A DNA stretch of 64,000 bases, taken from positions 202,501 to 266,500 of the forward strand of contig JASANG010001402.1 of the NCBI GenBank assembly GCA_030248215.1. The letters are read 5' to 3'. This stretch comes from Enoplolaimus lenunculus. Lineage: Eukaryota; Nematoda; Enoplea; Enoplida; Thoracostomopsidae. Shown here piece after piece: positions 33,301 to 44,309 of this stretch (position 1 is its first letter; every line of letters begins with the position of its first letter). The position numbers were made by a program, and so were the translations under genes. The notes under the pieces are model-generated. The model saw nothing but the letters and a program-made list of their open reading frames with translations. It was not told the origin of the DNA and did no database searches.

Positions 33301-33804
33301 TATTCGATTGTCTTCAAAATAAAAATCAATCAGCCGTGTATCCTATTAACACGTTTTCAGTAAATGTGACTCTGTTCATGGATGATTTAACTATGTTTGC
33401 ATGAATTAAAAATACATTACAGGGTTTCGGCATGTATCTGTTAAGACTATAGCTAAAAATTTTGCATTAGACCAATTAGCTTTGTCGTAATCTTAAAGCT
33501 TTCATCAACAAAAGTTTCAGTTGGATAACACTGTCAATCTAACTTTAAACGTTTCTGGATCCCATCTGGGTACCCATACTCAGTATCAACTAAACTTTAA
33601 AGTTTATTTTTAAATGTGAAAACACAAGCCTGAGCTTATGCCAAATTCCAAGCTTAGCTTGACATTCAGCGTAGACTAAACCTAAGCATTAGCAAAGCAC
33701 AAAAATTAGTCTGAAATCTAAGCCTACTTTATTGCAGTCGAGTGACACAATGGGGCCCATTCAAAAAGAGCAACCTGACCCCGAAACTTCAGTTGATTAA
33801 TGAA

Positions 33805-34060
33805 ATTTCATTGCAAATTCGAGAGAGTTGATTTTAACTCAGAATGACTTGAATCGACTTTGAGCTCTAAATTAATGTCTTTCAGAAATCAAAATTCTGT
33901 TTTGATTAACCTCATTCTGAGTTAATTAATGATCTAACCCGGAATTAAATCGGCTCAGAGTAAAGTTAATATTTACTGCTATTAACTCAAAATAACCAGA
34001 AATAACTTATTCGCTCTTTGTGTTAATTAATAAACTCATCGCAATTTATACAGTGTTGTG
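33805..34060. mobile_element. TA-type MITE, GAGTTAATTAATCAA family
   Basis: The third copy, with AGAGAGTTGATTTTAACTC, GAATTAAATCGGCTCAG, TTAATATTTACTGCTATT and a right end CGCAATTTATACAGTG. It ends only about 40 bp upstream of the start codon of the secreted cysteine-rich gene, so it is part of that gene's promoter region. Confidence 0.65.
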
Positions 34061-34095
34061 TCAGTTTTTCAGTCCTAAATTAAAACAAATTTAAA

Positions 34096-34446
34096 ATGAA
34101 ACTTTTCACTTTAGCAATTTTAACAGGATGTTCAGTGTTCGCAACAGTATTTGCATTGGACGATTGTCCTGTAACAAAATGTACTCAAAAGTTGGAAGAA
34201 TTAAATATCGCTGTGGATCCGCCGGAAATGGAACCAATTAATATTGATAAATTTTGCACAGCTTACCGACAATTTACCGATTGCGTTGATAGTTGCCCGA
34301 ATTCTTCCTCAAAAATTCAAATCGTGCAACAGATGGGTCGAGTTGAAAATTTGATGCGTGCTGCGTGTTACGGTATGGTATTACTGTGTCAACGAACTTT
34401 TAAGCAACGAATTTGTAATTGTGTCTCGCATGCAGAAAGTCCGTAA
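34096..34446 (+). CDS. Secreted cysteine-rich protein, 116 residues
   Basis: A single exon starting ATGAAACTTTTCACTTTAGC in good context. Residues 1-20 (MKLFTLAILTGCSVFATVFA) form a signal peptide. The mature chain of about 96 residues has nine cysteines: DDCPVTKC, FCTAYRQFTDCVDSCPNSSSK, AACYG, LLCQ and ICNC. The core C-x2-YR-x4-CV-x2-CP-x-S also occurs in the gene at 44310, so the two are paralogues. The pattern resembles nematode CPG4/DUF19-type extracellular domains, but this is by eye and uncertain. The stop codon TAA (34444-34446) is also the target duplication of the MITE that begins at the next base, so the insertion left the reading frame intact. Confidence 0.82.
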   Translation: MKLFTLAILTGCSVFATVFALDDCPVTKCTQKLEELNIAVDPPEMEPINIDKFCTAYRQFTDCVDSCPNSSSKIQIVQQMGRVENLMRAACYGMVLLCQRTFKQRICNCVSHAESP

Positions 34447-34671
34447 GCCCGTATTCTCAAACGTGTGTAAGCACCAGTTACCAGTTGGTGATAGGTGATG
34501 TAACTTTTGAACCAGGGAATGGTGACGTTTGAAATTCAGCACATTTATCGCATTCGATTTACTGTACTTCTGTGAAAATATTGTGATCTGCAATTGTTGC
34601 ATTTCGTTACTTTGAAAACCTATTCCTAACTGGTGATAGGTGGTGATATATGCATTTGAGACTATGAGCCC
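34447..34671. mobile_element. PIF/Harbinger-type MITE inserted at a stop codon
   Basis: A 225-bp element GCCCGTATTCTCAAACG to TTTGAGACTATGAGCCC. TAA flanks it on both sides (34444-34446 and 34672-34674), the 3-bp duplication expected for PIF/Harbinger. The left TAA is the stop codon of the upstream gene. The element probably forms the start of that gene's 3' untranslated region. Confidence 0.85.
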
Positions 34672-34849
34672 TAAATTCAGATTGAGTGCTTCAACTCTGG
34701 ATTCTGAAGTAAAATCAACTCACTTAATGTTTAGTTTCAAGTTTTATTCTTTACAGTCACTTGTGGCTGTCCGCTTTGATTTTAAAACTTGAGCCAGGGT
34801 AATCAATAAATCATGCAACTTATACACGTTTAACATCATTAAGAGTCTA

Positions 34850-34931
34850 CACTGCAAAAAATGGTGGGTCAAATTGACTCTCTCCGAAATAGGCTCTCCG
34901 GCACTGCACAAATTGAGTCAAATTCGACTCG
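34850..34931. mobile_element. Left half of a CACTGCAAAAAA foldback MITE
   Basis: CACTGCAAAAAATGGTGGG and GACTCTCTCCGAAATAGGC are present. The second arm is missing; a hAT-type element starts 19 bp later. Confidence 0.75.
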
Positions 34932-34949
34932 CTGAGAATCTCTTCATAC

Positions 34950-35262
34950 CAGGGTGCAACTGGAGGTGCGGTCAACAAATTTTGCGGAGCCGGAGGTGAG
35001 GCGAAATTAGGTAGTTAAAATGATGATCAATATATGTTGTTGCTAAACCTTTTGGATTACGTTTATTTTTTTACGAAATATGGCAAATTTTTTTCTGAAA
35101 ATTGTACCAAGTGTTAAAACCAAACCCGATAAACAAATAAATATTGTAAAAAAATGCAAAATTTCTCTCCATCCCAATTGCCGGAACATCCGGCAAAAAT
35201 TCTACCCGAGCCGGAGGTTAATTTTCTACCGGAACCAGAGGCAGACCTCCGGTTGTACCCTG
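34950..35262. mobile_element. hAT-type MITE, CAGGGTGCAACTGG family
   Basis: Ends CAGGGTGCAACTGGAGGTG and CCTCCGGTTGTACCCTG are inverted. Flanks CTTCATAC and ATTGACAC agree at 5 of 8. It shares GTGAGGCGAAATTAGGTA with the copy at 9012. Confidence 0.8.
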
Positions 35263-35509
35263 ATTGACACATAAGAGCTAGAAGCACAACATAGGCTTAG
35301 ACTAAGTAAGTATAATTTGCTTGATTTCAGATTCGTTCAAAAATGCATCGTCCAAGACTACAATGGCAAAAGAACTAACGTTAATTACCGCTGTAATTTC
35401 GTATTTAATAAAATATTTTAATTGAGACAGTGTTTATAATCAGTAGTCAACAGTGTACAACACATCCACACCTTATAAATTCGGGGGAGAGAGAAAGGGC
35501 TCGTACCCT

Positions 35510-35620
35510 ACTGTAGTGACCCGAATAAAAGAGGGGGAACTGATATTTATTTGGATTGTCCAGAGGGTACCCCCTGTTATTCGATTACGGACAGGGTTGG
35601 TTTTTTCCGGAAAAACTGAT
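35510..35620. repeat. Fragment of ACTGTAGTGACCC repeat
   Basis: ACTGTAGTGACCCGAATAA, TGATATTTATTTGG and GGTACCCCCTGTTATTCG match longer copies at 38040-38345 and, reversed, 60945-61500. Its class is unresolved; a terminus-like end is shared at 764, 35510, 38040, 36948, 61190 and 61500. Confidence 0.55.
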
Positions 35621-36279
35621 CGACCGGAACAAAACTTTGTTGTTTTTTCCGAAAAAACGGGAAAATTGAAAATCATGTACCAATGCTTTCGCAAGCGCAA
35701 AAATGTTGGCGGATGAATTGTCTATTGAAAAAATGACATTGAGAAAATCAAATGACTATTTTATTAAGTATCAAAATTTGACAGCACATGATGATAAGCA
35801 TACTACACACACTTACAAAGCTGTGATATACTTAAAAACGTGCATATCCCAGCTAAGTCGGCAACAAACTTGCGGGGTTGAGTCCGACAAAATATCTGCA
35901 AACAGAATTTGTAGTCTTTATTGATATGTGAAAAACGAAATTATATAATCAAAAGTTAGGTTTCGAACTAAACGCGGCATATATCTGCAGTAAATGTTGC
36001 ATCAAAGAGACAGAAAAATCTCAAATAGATATAGCAATCGATACGATTAACGAAGTGTATATAATAAGAGGGGTGGAACTAGAACCCCGGTATGATAGGA
36101 AACCATTTGTATAGCATACTTTTTAGCATCTTATAACTGCTGGAGCGAGAGAAGACACAATTAATACTCACCCTGCGTCAACATCACAGGAGCCACTCTA
36201 GCTTTAGTAAAGTGCCGTTCAGTTTAGAACCTTTAAACATATGTTTTAATTGTCTTTTCAGAACTTTTCGGAAAGGGGG

Positions 36280-36960
36280 TGTATTCAACTGTTCCGCCTA
36301 CTGGCGGATTCAGTGCGGGGGGAACCAAGACTTTGTATTTGATGGTTTTGCATTAAAATAGCGTTTGGTTTCTGGCTCGCTTCGCTCGCGACCGCTTCAA
36401 CTATACTCTATTCGCGAGGGATTCCGCCTCTTTCCCGGTTTCTGCCGTGTTCTGTCGCTGTTATGCGAGTGATTTTACTGCGGTTATAATAAAGTGTTTT
36501 TTCTGTTTGTTTCCACCCTCGTGGAAAAAACAGAAAAAACGGGAAAACCCGGTTTTCGATGGTTTATTCTGGTGTCCAACCCTGGTTACGTAGCGTTATT
36601 CATTCTTAACCTGCCCTCCGTCGCCCCTGGTCAGTTGGACCTAACACCCATCTTTTATGTCGTTTTTTGGGCAGAACTGATGTCCAGTTGCATTTTTGTT
36701 GGTTGCCATGTTTGTTATTAATTATTTTCTGGATTATTTAATAAAATTTATGCGAGATGTTATTTGGTCCTGGAGACATTTATGCACAACAATTTGAGAT
36801 AATTGACATTTATGAACTCTAATTAAAGGTTTACGGACTCTATCCGCTTACGGACTCTTATTTGAGATACAGACTTCTATTGATTGGGACTCAGAATTGG
36901 GACCACCCTCCTCTAATTACCCACCTCTTATTTGGGTCACTGCAGTATTCATATTGAGAT
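36280..36960. repeat. Mosaic of old repeat fragments
   Basis: CTGGCGGATTCAGTG near 36300 resembles the hAT end at 693, GGAAAAAACAGAAAAAACGGG at about 36523 repeats words near 35630, and CTTATTTGGGTCACTGCAGT at 36927-36948 is a reversed ACTGTAGTGACCC end. No intact element or gene is visible. Confidence 0.4.
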
Positions 36961-37321
36961 TTTGTGGCCGAAGATAGCCCATAATGTGTCAACAGATAAT
37001 GTCATGTGTCTGCTTAAATTAGCAAATTACAAACAAAAATAGTTACGGGATAATTTCGCGGTTTGAGCGAAAACAAGATTAATTCTCTGCTCTGCTGTGC
37101 CTTCCCTCTGCAATCTTTATTTGTTTTTTGGCAAATGAAAAATTTCAAGATAGCACTCAACACAGGAATTGCATTACATATAAAATTTGGAAATCAAATG
37201 CGAAGATCATACTCAAAAGTAAAGAAAACAGTTATTTTTGCTGTTTTGAAGCCAAGAAAATTGATAATTTTGTTGTTTTTAAGAAATTTATACGATGAAA
37301 TTTTATTGGCTTCGAAGTTGG

Positions 37322-37522
37322 GGCCAATGCAAAGAACAGGAGCGGAACTGTAAAGCATATTCCTAAGCCTATGCATAAGCCTAAGCCTAAGCGTAAGAAT
37401 GAGCATAAACCTAGGCCTAAGCCTACGCCTAAGCCTAAGCCAAACAAAAAATAGACTAAAGCTTAAATTTATTCTGTTCTAGTACCACAGAAAAACGTTT
37501 CGCCGCTGATCTTTACATGGCC
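37322..37522 (-). mobile_element. TTAGGC-bearing MITE, subfamily A, perfect 8-bp duplication
   Basis: A complete 201-bp copy in reverse orientation. GGCCAATGCAAAGAACAGG at the left and CGCTGATCTTTACATGGCC at the right frame two CCTAAG tracts split by GCGTAAGAATGAGCATA. Identical GAAGTTGG octamers at 37314-37321 and 37523-37530 show recent insertion. Confidence 0.95.
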
Positions 37523-37739
37523 GAAGTTGGTAAAGGTACCATTCTGTCGTCTCAAAATTTCGAGAAGATAAATTGGCTGCATGCCTTTCATGTATGCGCC
37601 GCTGTCAGGACGCCACCGGAATTCCGGTTTCGGTAAGGGGATTCGGTATTTTTCACTATCCGGTTCTGGTAACAGATCCGGTAGTTGGTAATTTTACACC
37701 GGAAATTTACAATATTTTCGGTATTGAATATTTTTCTCA

Positions 37740-37940
37740 CTCGAAAATTTAAGAAAAAGTGGCATACGTCTCCCCCACTCCCCCGTTACTTTTCTTGTGT
37801 TAAAATGGCAAGGCTCACCTTACAATTCGTCCTCAGAAAAGTTTTGGTGATAAAATGATAAGTTTTCTACCTTACAATTTTGGCGTTTCATAACATTTGT
37901 CAGCCCGCCCCGTCAACAATTTTTGGATCCGCCTGTGGGC
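37740..37940. repeat. GTGATAAAATGGTAAGG repeat units
   Basis: Two units of TTGTGTTAAAATGGCAAGG/GGTGATAAAATGATAAG with ACCTTACAATTTTGG, then TTTGGATCCGCCTGTGGGCC, which resembles a hAT right end. The same units occur at 32840, 45780-45940, 47970 and 49340. Confidence 0.5.
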
Positions 37941-38039
37941 CTAGGGTACGTCAGAGGGCCAATGTGTGGATATTGAAGCTCTGTTTTCAATATATTGATC
38001 ACTTTTAACTTCTTGCCGAAATTATTTGGTTCACTGCCT

Positions 38040-38345
38040 ACTGCAGTGACCCGAACAAGAGGGGGTAATGATATTTATTTGGCCTATCCAGACGGTACCA
38101 CCCTGTTGTTCGGTTACGAACTGTTATTTTCAACCCACCCTAAGCCCCCTTCGTTACTGATATATATATCCGGTATTGCAACTATCAGTTGAATTAAACG
38201 TTTTTTTTGTCTTGTGTCAATAGCTTGAGCGATAATGCACGGTTGTACTTTTAGGAATGTACTTTCAAAACTTCTGGAGTCATTTATATATGCACTACAC
38301 TAAGGGACAATTGACATTTAAAGACTACGTTGAGAGGCGTTAAAT
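38040..38345. repeat. ACTGTAGTGACCC dispersed repeat
   Basis: It starts ACTGCAGTGACCCGAACAAG and continues GTTGTTCGGTTACGAACTG, GCGATAATGCACGG and TCTGGAGTCATTTATATATG. It matches 60945-61500 in reverse, which contains an extra internal segment. No gene. Confidence 0.6.
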
Positions 38346-38424
38346 TCAGAAGAAGGGCTGTGCGATGAACTGCACCACTTCGTCTAATGCCGGGTTCACC
38401 ATATATTTAACTGGGGCAAACTGA

Positions 38425-39020
38425 AACACGTTTTGTCCCTATTACAAAAACGAGTAACATTTTGCCTCCACGACATGCGCTATCGAATTGAATTGTTAGC
38501 TGTCCTGATGTGACATTCACCGTTTGTACTGCAATATCATATGATATATTAGAGATAGCGTCCGTCAATATCTATATATTACATGTTTGAAAATATCTGC
38601 AATGTTATGGTAAACAAGCATGTATGTCCTGTAGAATATCATATGATGCTATTAAAATTTGAAATTTGAATTATTTGTACTTAGGATTATATATCTAGGC
38701 AAAATTGAAGCCATAAACAAACAAAGAAGCTAATTCAGTATTCGAAATCACCCGAAAACGACATTATCTCACTTTTCATTGTATTTAGTGCGCACAAACG
38801 TTGTCCTGCATCATATCATGTGATATTCGGTAGAATTTCGAAATATAATGTTCGCGTAAATGTCCCGTGGTGTCAAGTAACATATGGCTGTTTGTATACG
38901 ATAATTATATAACGGATTTGTAAAGCAATGTTATGTGGCATTCACATTGTGACTACATAACCATTATTCAGATCACAGTATTTTATGATCACGTCTAATC
39001 AGCATGAGTAAAACGTGCTC
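38425..39020. repeat. Palindrome-rich repeat, second copy
   Basis: AATATCATATGATAT-like palindromes near 38533, 38637 and 38812, with flanking words that parallel the block at 7820-8440 in opposite orientation (for example TTTTGTCCCTATTACAAAAACG against TTTTTGTAGGGGTAAACTGG). Confidence 0.45.
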
Positions 39021-39299
39021 CGAGCTGCCCCAGTTATTACGTGTCCCCCGCTTTACCATCGTTCGTCGAGGTTTGGCGTTTAACCAGTCGCGTAAGTACG
39101 CCGGATGCGCAGTGTGGCGAGACACCGTCGTTAGTCGAACTTCGCTGGGTAGGCCCTCGCAATTGCTTCAACATTGACTCCAGTACGAACACTAGGTCGT
39201 TCAGAGTTAGGCTTAGGCTTAGGCTTAGGCCTTGGAAGGTCGGCAACAGATCCGACTGATCAAATCAATTGTTGATAGCCACTATCGCATTATCGCTTT

Positions 39300-39860
39300 A
39301 GAACTGGAGGTGAAATATTTGGGCTGTATGGCGTATCATGAGCGAACAACTTTCATTCTATATTATGTACTGATTCGAAAACTTATCATTTGAATAAATG
39401 TATCAATTTCTAGCTGAACTGTGTGAAACATATTATCATAGGTTTCATTCGTTTAAAAGTTATGATTCTGATTTAATTCGCAACCCTTATGAAACACCCT
39501 GTTATATGGTTCATTCCGAGTTCCAATACTAAATACTTTAGTTTTGATTTCCTCTGGAGTAACAGTAACCTGAAGCCACCATTCACTTATAGAAAATAAA
39601 AATGGAAGGGTAAGATTGCTATTTACAGTATGTCACTGTTTACCAGGCAACGCACACCACAGTTGTGTTGGGTAGACACAAATAAAATATTCTTGCAATA
39701 CAGCACCAGGACAACAGCTTCGGTGGTATAGCGACTGTTACAATTTTGATTAATTTGAAAATAATATTTTTAGAAAAATTCAAAGTATACTTAAACTGAA
39801 AATGTTGTATTTTATCTTTTATTTTCTAAATCTCATGATGAGGTGATACAGTTTAACTTC
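39300..39860. other. No feature recognised
   Basis: AT-rich sequence. Short frames only, no splice-supported exons and no element ends seen. Confidence 0.4.
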
Positions 39861-39867
39861 ACTGTTC

Positions 39868-40445
39868 GTTTAATCAAGAGTGGATCATGACAAGAGTGTG
39901 CAACTGTTCAGGTCTCGCACACCAAAAAGTATTTCTGAATTTATTCAGCAAAGTATTTTCTGTGGCAAATCTGAAAATTTTTAATGATATTTAAGACAAT
40001 TTTTCTAAAAATGACTGGAAAATGTTAATTTTCAGACTTTATTTCAAAACTTTTTCGAGAACTTTTCTGTTATAGCAGAAATACTTTTCACGTGCTCCTT
40101 GCTAATCATATTTGTTAAATGTAAGAAATTTTTTCTGAAATATCAGAAACATTATTTTTAGTGCGCATGGTACAAATATATCACCGGAAGTTGCGTTTTT
40201 GGCCGACCCCCCTTCTTTAGAGGTGGATCGCTTCCTTTAACACCCGTAAATTAAACTATAAATCAATCATGTTTGACGCGGCATACATAAAGTGCCACGG
40301 TTTGCACCGGTTGTACCCCCTCTATATAAAGCGGGGTAAGGCAAAAACGCAACGTGTGCCGGGTATGTTCTGTGCTACACAGAATATGCCCAGTTGCATA
40401 CTCTTGTAAAGAGTCATTATCAACTCTTGGTGTAACCAAGAATCT
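39868..40445. mobile_element. Foldback element, CCAAGAGTGGATGA family, with an insertion
   Basis: The left arm TCAAGAGTGGATCATGACAAG and GTGTGCAACTG mirrors GTTGCATACTCTTG and CAACTCTTGGTGTAACC at the right. Compared with 57719-58048, the left arm is interrupted by about 200 bp (39945-40165) rich in TTTCTGAAAATAT-like inverted words. A further arm-like word (CAAGAGTATGCAAC) follows at 40461. Confidence 0.6.
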
Positions 40446-40948
40446 ATCATGACTTTTGGACAAGAGTATGCAACGATGGTTTGTTTGACGCAATTTGCAC
40501 CATCGAGCATTGCGTTTTTACAGTACCCTCAGTCCAGGGTGGGATACTGTACAAAACACAACGCTCGCTGGGCATATTTTTTGATACATAACAAGACTAA
40601 TAGTTGGATGGTAATGTTTAATGCATTATCTTTCATTTTTTATTCTTTTAAGCATGGGCGCAGCCAGTATACCTTTCGTATGGGTTCATAATATATGAAT
40701 TTACGTAAAACTTTTTCCAACGAAAACTAGCAACGTATTTTTTGACCTGTAAAATACAGAAGGTTAATCAGCAAGTCAGTTTTAAGCGTGTTTTATTCTG
40801 CTACAAACGCATTAAAATAATTTACGATTTATGTCCAATTGGCTTATAGACAAACTATAAAATTTTATGAAAGCTTTGATATTTTATGCATTTATATTTG
40901 AGCGTTCGGGGCCATCCTTCTGCTTGTTTTATGTACTATAACTAAGAT

Positions 40949-41109
40949 CTGGGCCAGAGCAACCACCCTCCATACCCCCATTTGGAGAACCGTTTAAAAC
41001 AAAAACCGCTAAATTAAGTTTTAAAATGCGTCTGGCTTCTCGCTCGCGAGTTTGGGGGCACCCACCTTGGAATTTGGGGGAGCCTCCACCTCTGCCTGCT
41101 CCGAAGCTG
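40949..41109. mobile_element. hAT-type MITE, CAGTGCCGGAGCAGGC family
   Basis: Reverse orientation: CTGGGCCAGAGCAACCACC to CTGCCTGCTCCGAAGCTG. Flanks ACTAAGAT and ACTATGAT agree at 7 of 8. Internal CGCTCGCGAGTTTGGGG matches the inverse of the copy at 15568. Confidence 0.8.
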
Positions 41110-41335
41110 ACTATGATTTATGAAATAAAACTGGGTGGGGCGTTTTTCGTAAAATTAACACATTTTAAGCTCCGAATCTTATTGTAGAAAATTTCTGCAA
41201 CAAATTTCCATTTAAGATAAGTAAAAGCTACAAATAACTGCTCCAAAGCAGGATATTTAAGGAAAAGCCATATTGTAAAATTAATATCGCGAAAATTTGA
41301 CTCATTTTAAAAGTAACGGCTTTAACCCTTTCTCA

Positions 41336-41588
41336 CATGAATATTTTCTATTTTCCGTGAGACCTACTTTTATGCTAGGATTCGAACTCCAGTGACTGGA
41401 GTGGGAGGCGTATACCATCACCACTTAGCTATAGGAGCTTGACGCTCGAGCCCGACGGGGCTCTCACGTCTTGTGGTGATTTAGTACTATGTATACGTGT
41501 TGCAATTGTTAAACACGGTGCGATATATACTATTTAACGTATATACACTACGCTGAGTTACCTATAGGCAACTCAATGTGAGAAGGGG
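41336..41588 (-). mobile_element. piggyBac-type MITE with a tRNA-like core
   Basis: TTAA at 41332-41335 and 41589-41592. Ends CCCTTTCTCACATGAATA and CAATGTGAGAAGGGG. The core ATGCTAGGATTCGAACTCC with TAGCTATAGGAGCTTG is the same tRNA-like segment (minus strand) as at 28300-28372. Confidence 0.83.
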
Positions 41589-41941
41589 TTAATAGGCCGT
41601 CTCAAAAACATTGCTACCTTTTCAATACCACATTTATTTATTTATCTGTATTAAAATTTATCCTGCCTATCTGTAAAGCTGCTATTTTAACATAAAATTT
41701 TGAAATTAACTGTAATCTTGATTAGCATTTTAAATAAAATTATACACAAACACGTTCACTTGAAACTACATTAGTTCAAGGGTAAATTATACAGTCTTAT
41801 GCCGTCAAGAATGCCGTAACCCTGGTTGCAAACCTTCATTTCCACCACGTGCAGTAGCATATGACTCCAATAAATCTACTGGTCGTTAGGCCACGGCTAT
41901 TACACCGTTTATCGGTAAACTGCGCAAGGTACCATTGTACT

Positions 41942-42145
41942 GGCTCATGTATAGAACAGGGCCGGAACAGTAGTATAAGCAGATTCCTAAGCCTAAGCCT
42001 AAGCCTTAGCCTAAGCGTATAGATGAGCCTACTCCGAAAGCCTAAGCCTAAGCCTAAACCTAAGCAAAAAAATTAGTCTAAAGCTTAAACTGACTCTATT
42101 ATATCCCCTCCGGAAAACAATCCGGTCCTGTTCTATACATGGGCT
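41942..42145 (-). mobile_element. TTAGGC-bearing MITE, subfamily C
   Basis: The left end GGCTCATGTATAGAACAGG and right end CCTGTTCTATACATGGGCT are inverted, with CCGGAACAGTAGTATAAGC, two CCTAAG tracts and TTAGTCTAAAGCTTAAAC. Flanks ATTGTACT and ATTTTACA agree at 6 of 8. Confidence 0.88.
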
Positions 42146-42530
42146 ATTTTACAGGTACCAGCAAAAGCCCCATATTTCGCCATACGTCTGAGTACCTGTA
42201 ATCATACTCATTTTAGTGCTTAAACTTCATGACGGCATAGTCGTAGGTACAGCATATGCTGAAACCACAGATTTATTCAGGATTTTAATTTGGAAAGCGG
42301 TACGCACCAGTTAAGTGGATATAATTTGGGTATAAAGCATTTTAGTACGAACATTTATTTTAAATAAGAAAAAATATAAAAATATTTAAAATGTTGTTCA
42401 ATTAAAGTACATGACGCAGGAGTGTAGCTAAGACGGGAATTCAGGTATCCACCCCGCCGCATTGAGATTTTTGTACTCGGGTTTTAGACACAGTTTCAGT
42501 TTACCAACACATGAACCCTATTGAAATTTC

Positions 42531-43010
42531 GGCCCATTGTATAGAACAGGGCCGGAACAGTAGTATAAGCATATTCCTAAGCCTAAGCCTAAGCCTAAGC
42601 CTAAACGTATGGATGTAGTCTATTCCTAAGCCTAAGCCTAAGCCTAAGCCTAAGCCTAAGATTAAGCCTAAGCCTAAGCCTAAGCCTAAGCGTATGGATG
42701 TAGTCTATTCCTAAGCCTAAGCCTAAGCCTAAGCCTAAGCTTAAGCCTAAGCGTATGGATGTAGTCTATTCCTAAGCCTAAGCCTAAGCCTAAGCCTAAG
42801 CTTAAGCCTAAGCGTATGAATGTAGTCTATTCCTAAGCCTAAGCCTAAGCCTAAGCCTAAGCTTAAGCCTAAGCGTATGGATGTAGTCTATTCCTAAGCC
42901 TAAGCCTAAAGCCTAAACCTAAGCCTAAGCAAAAAAATTAGCCTAAAGCTTAAACAGACTGTGTTATAGCCCCTTCGGAAAACGATCCGGCCCTGTTCTA
43001 TATATGGGCC
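42531..43010 (-). mobile_element. TTAGGC-bearing MITE, subfamily C, expanded array, perfect duplication
   Basis: At 480 bp it is more than twice the usual length. The ends GGCCCATTGTATAGAACAGG and CTGTTCTATATATGGGCC are inverted. The flanking octamer is GAAATTTC on both sides (42523-42530, 43011-43018). The core holds five repeats of a CCTAAG tract plus the spacer CGTATGGATGTAGTCTATTC; spacers begin at about 42606, 42691, 42752, 42813 and 42874, a 61-bp period after an initial 85. Confidence 0.95.
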
Positions 43011-43239
43011 GAAATTTCTACAGAACGTAATATGCACCCCTCCTTTACGCAATTCTGGCTACACCCATGGTGCGACACCCGTGTGTTTTTTCTCGTTGCC
43101 CGGTTAACGTAAGTTCATAGGTATGATTATTTTTGATTTTTTACACGAACAAAGGTATTTCTTTTTTAACTCAGATACCATTTCGTTTACAGTGGCGTGC
43201 ATCGTTTTACCTCTACATAAAGTATTATATATTTATATG

Positions 43240-43410
43240 TATTGCAAAAAATGGTGAGTCAAATTGACTCTGTCCGAAATAGGCTTTTGGGGACTTTACA
43301 GACTGAGTCAAACAAATTTGACACTGGCGGAGTCGAATTTGACTAAGTTTGTCTAGTTTGGAATTGCCTATTTCGGAGAGAGTCAATTTGACTCACCATT
43401 TTTTGCAGTG
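43240..43410. mobile_element. Foldback MITE, CACTGCAAAAAA family
   Basis: TATTGCAAAAAATGGTGAG to CTCACCATTTTTTGCAGTG, with GACTCTGTCCGAAATAGGC and GCCTATTTCGGAGAGAGTC as arms. Confidence 0.82.
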
Positions 43411-43636
43411 ATTTTAGGATGTTTCTATTAATTTAGTAAATTAATAAAAACGTCTTGAAATCTGCGCATCCTGCAAAAGTAACTAAAACGGTCTCAGATT
43501 CAGATTACAACAATATTTAAAAACTTGGCTGAGGTTAAGGTTTATCGTATAGTACGTCAAAATGAAGACTGGACGTTAATAGGTCGAACAATTAATAATT
43601 TATAGCCATCACATCAAGTTATCAATCAACTACTAT

Positions 43637-43822
43637 CACTGCAAAAAATGGTGAGTCAAATTGAGTCTCTCCAAAACAGGCTTTTCGGGACTACACAAAC
43701 AGTCAAATTCGACTCGCTGAGTCGCACGTTTTACTCTGGTGGAGTAGAATTTGAGTCAGTTTGTGTAGTTCCTAGACGCCTATTTCGGACAGAGTCAATT
43801 TGACTCACCATTTTTTGCAGTG
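43637..43822. mobile_element. Foldback MITE, CACTGCAAAAAA family
   Basis: CACTGCAAAAAATGGTGAG to CTCACCATTTTTTGCAGTG, followed by TA. The arms are about 45 bp, with GAGTCAAATTGAGTC and GAGTCAATTTGACTC words. Confidence 0.85.
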
Positions 43823-43969
43823 TAATTGAAGAACTACGACTTACGCTTTAACATAATACAAGCGTTTCCACTCACAATCGTAAATCTACGGGCAATCATG
43901 CTCCTAAGATATGGCAGTCTAAATAGAAACCAGGGCTACAGACATTTTAACTATTAAACAGCTGGAAAA

Positions 43970-44055
43970 ACGGGTTCACGGGTGGTTTCAAACTAGCGAC
44001 CCACGGATCCTTAGGCAAACGCTCTGCCACTGCGTCACGTACCCCGCCTCTTCAA
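43970..44055 (-). ncRNA. tRNA-like sequence (pseudo-tRNA or SINE head)
   Basis: On the minus strand, GTGACGCAGTGGCAGAGCG resembles a D-arm/A-box and CTAGTTTGAAACCACC a T-arm/B-box, spaced as in a tRNA. The anticodon stem and acceptor do not pair well, so this is a decayed tRNA or a tRNA-derived SINE head. Confidence 0.4.
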
Positions 44056-44309
44056 CTGCTATTATCGTCGACTATATGTGTCGACCCGTAATGCTGCCAG
44101 CAAGCATACTTATATAACATGCGTTGTATATATTGCATATGCACCAGGACAAGCATATCCTGCATGCTTACAAGTGATTTTTAAAAATCTAAAATTCTCA
44201 AAACAGGCAACAATAATTTTAACAACAACTCGATGATTTAGCGCAAAATAATTATAATTACTATTGTTTCTCATTAAAATTTCTCTTTGAAAATTACAAA
44301 ATTTAAACG

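Noticed and set aside
42531-43010. Simple telomere-derived or chromosome-fusion scar
   Set aside because: The inverted GGCC ends and perfect 8-bp duplication show that it is an inserted element.
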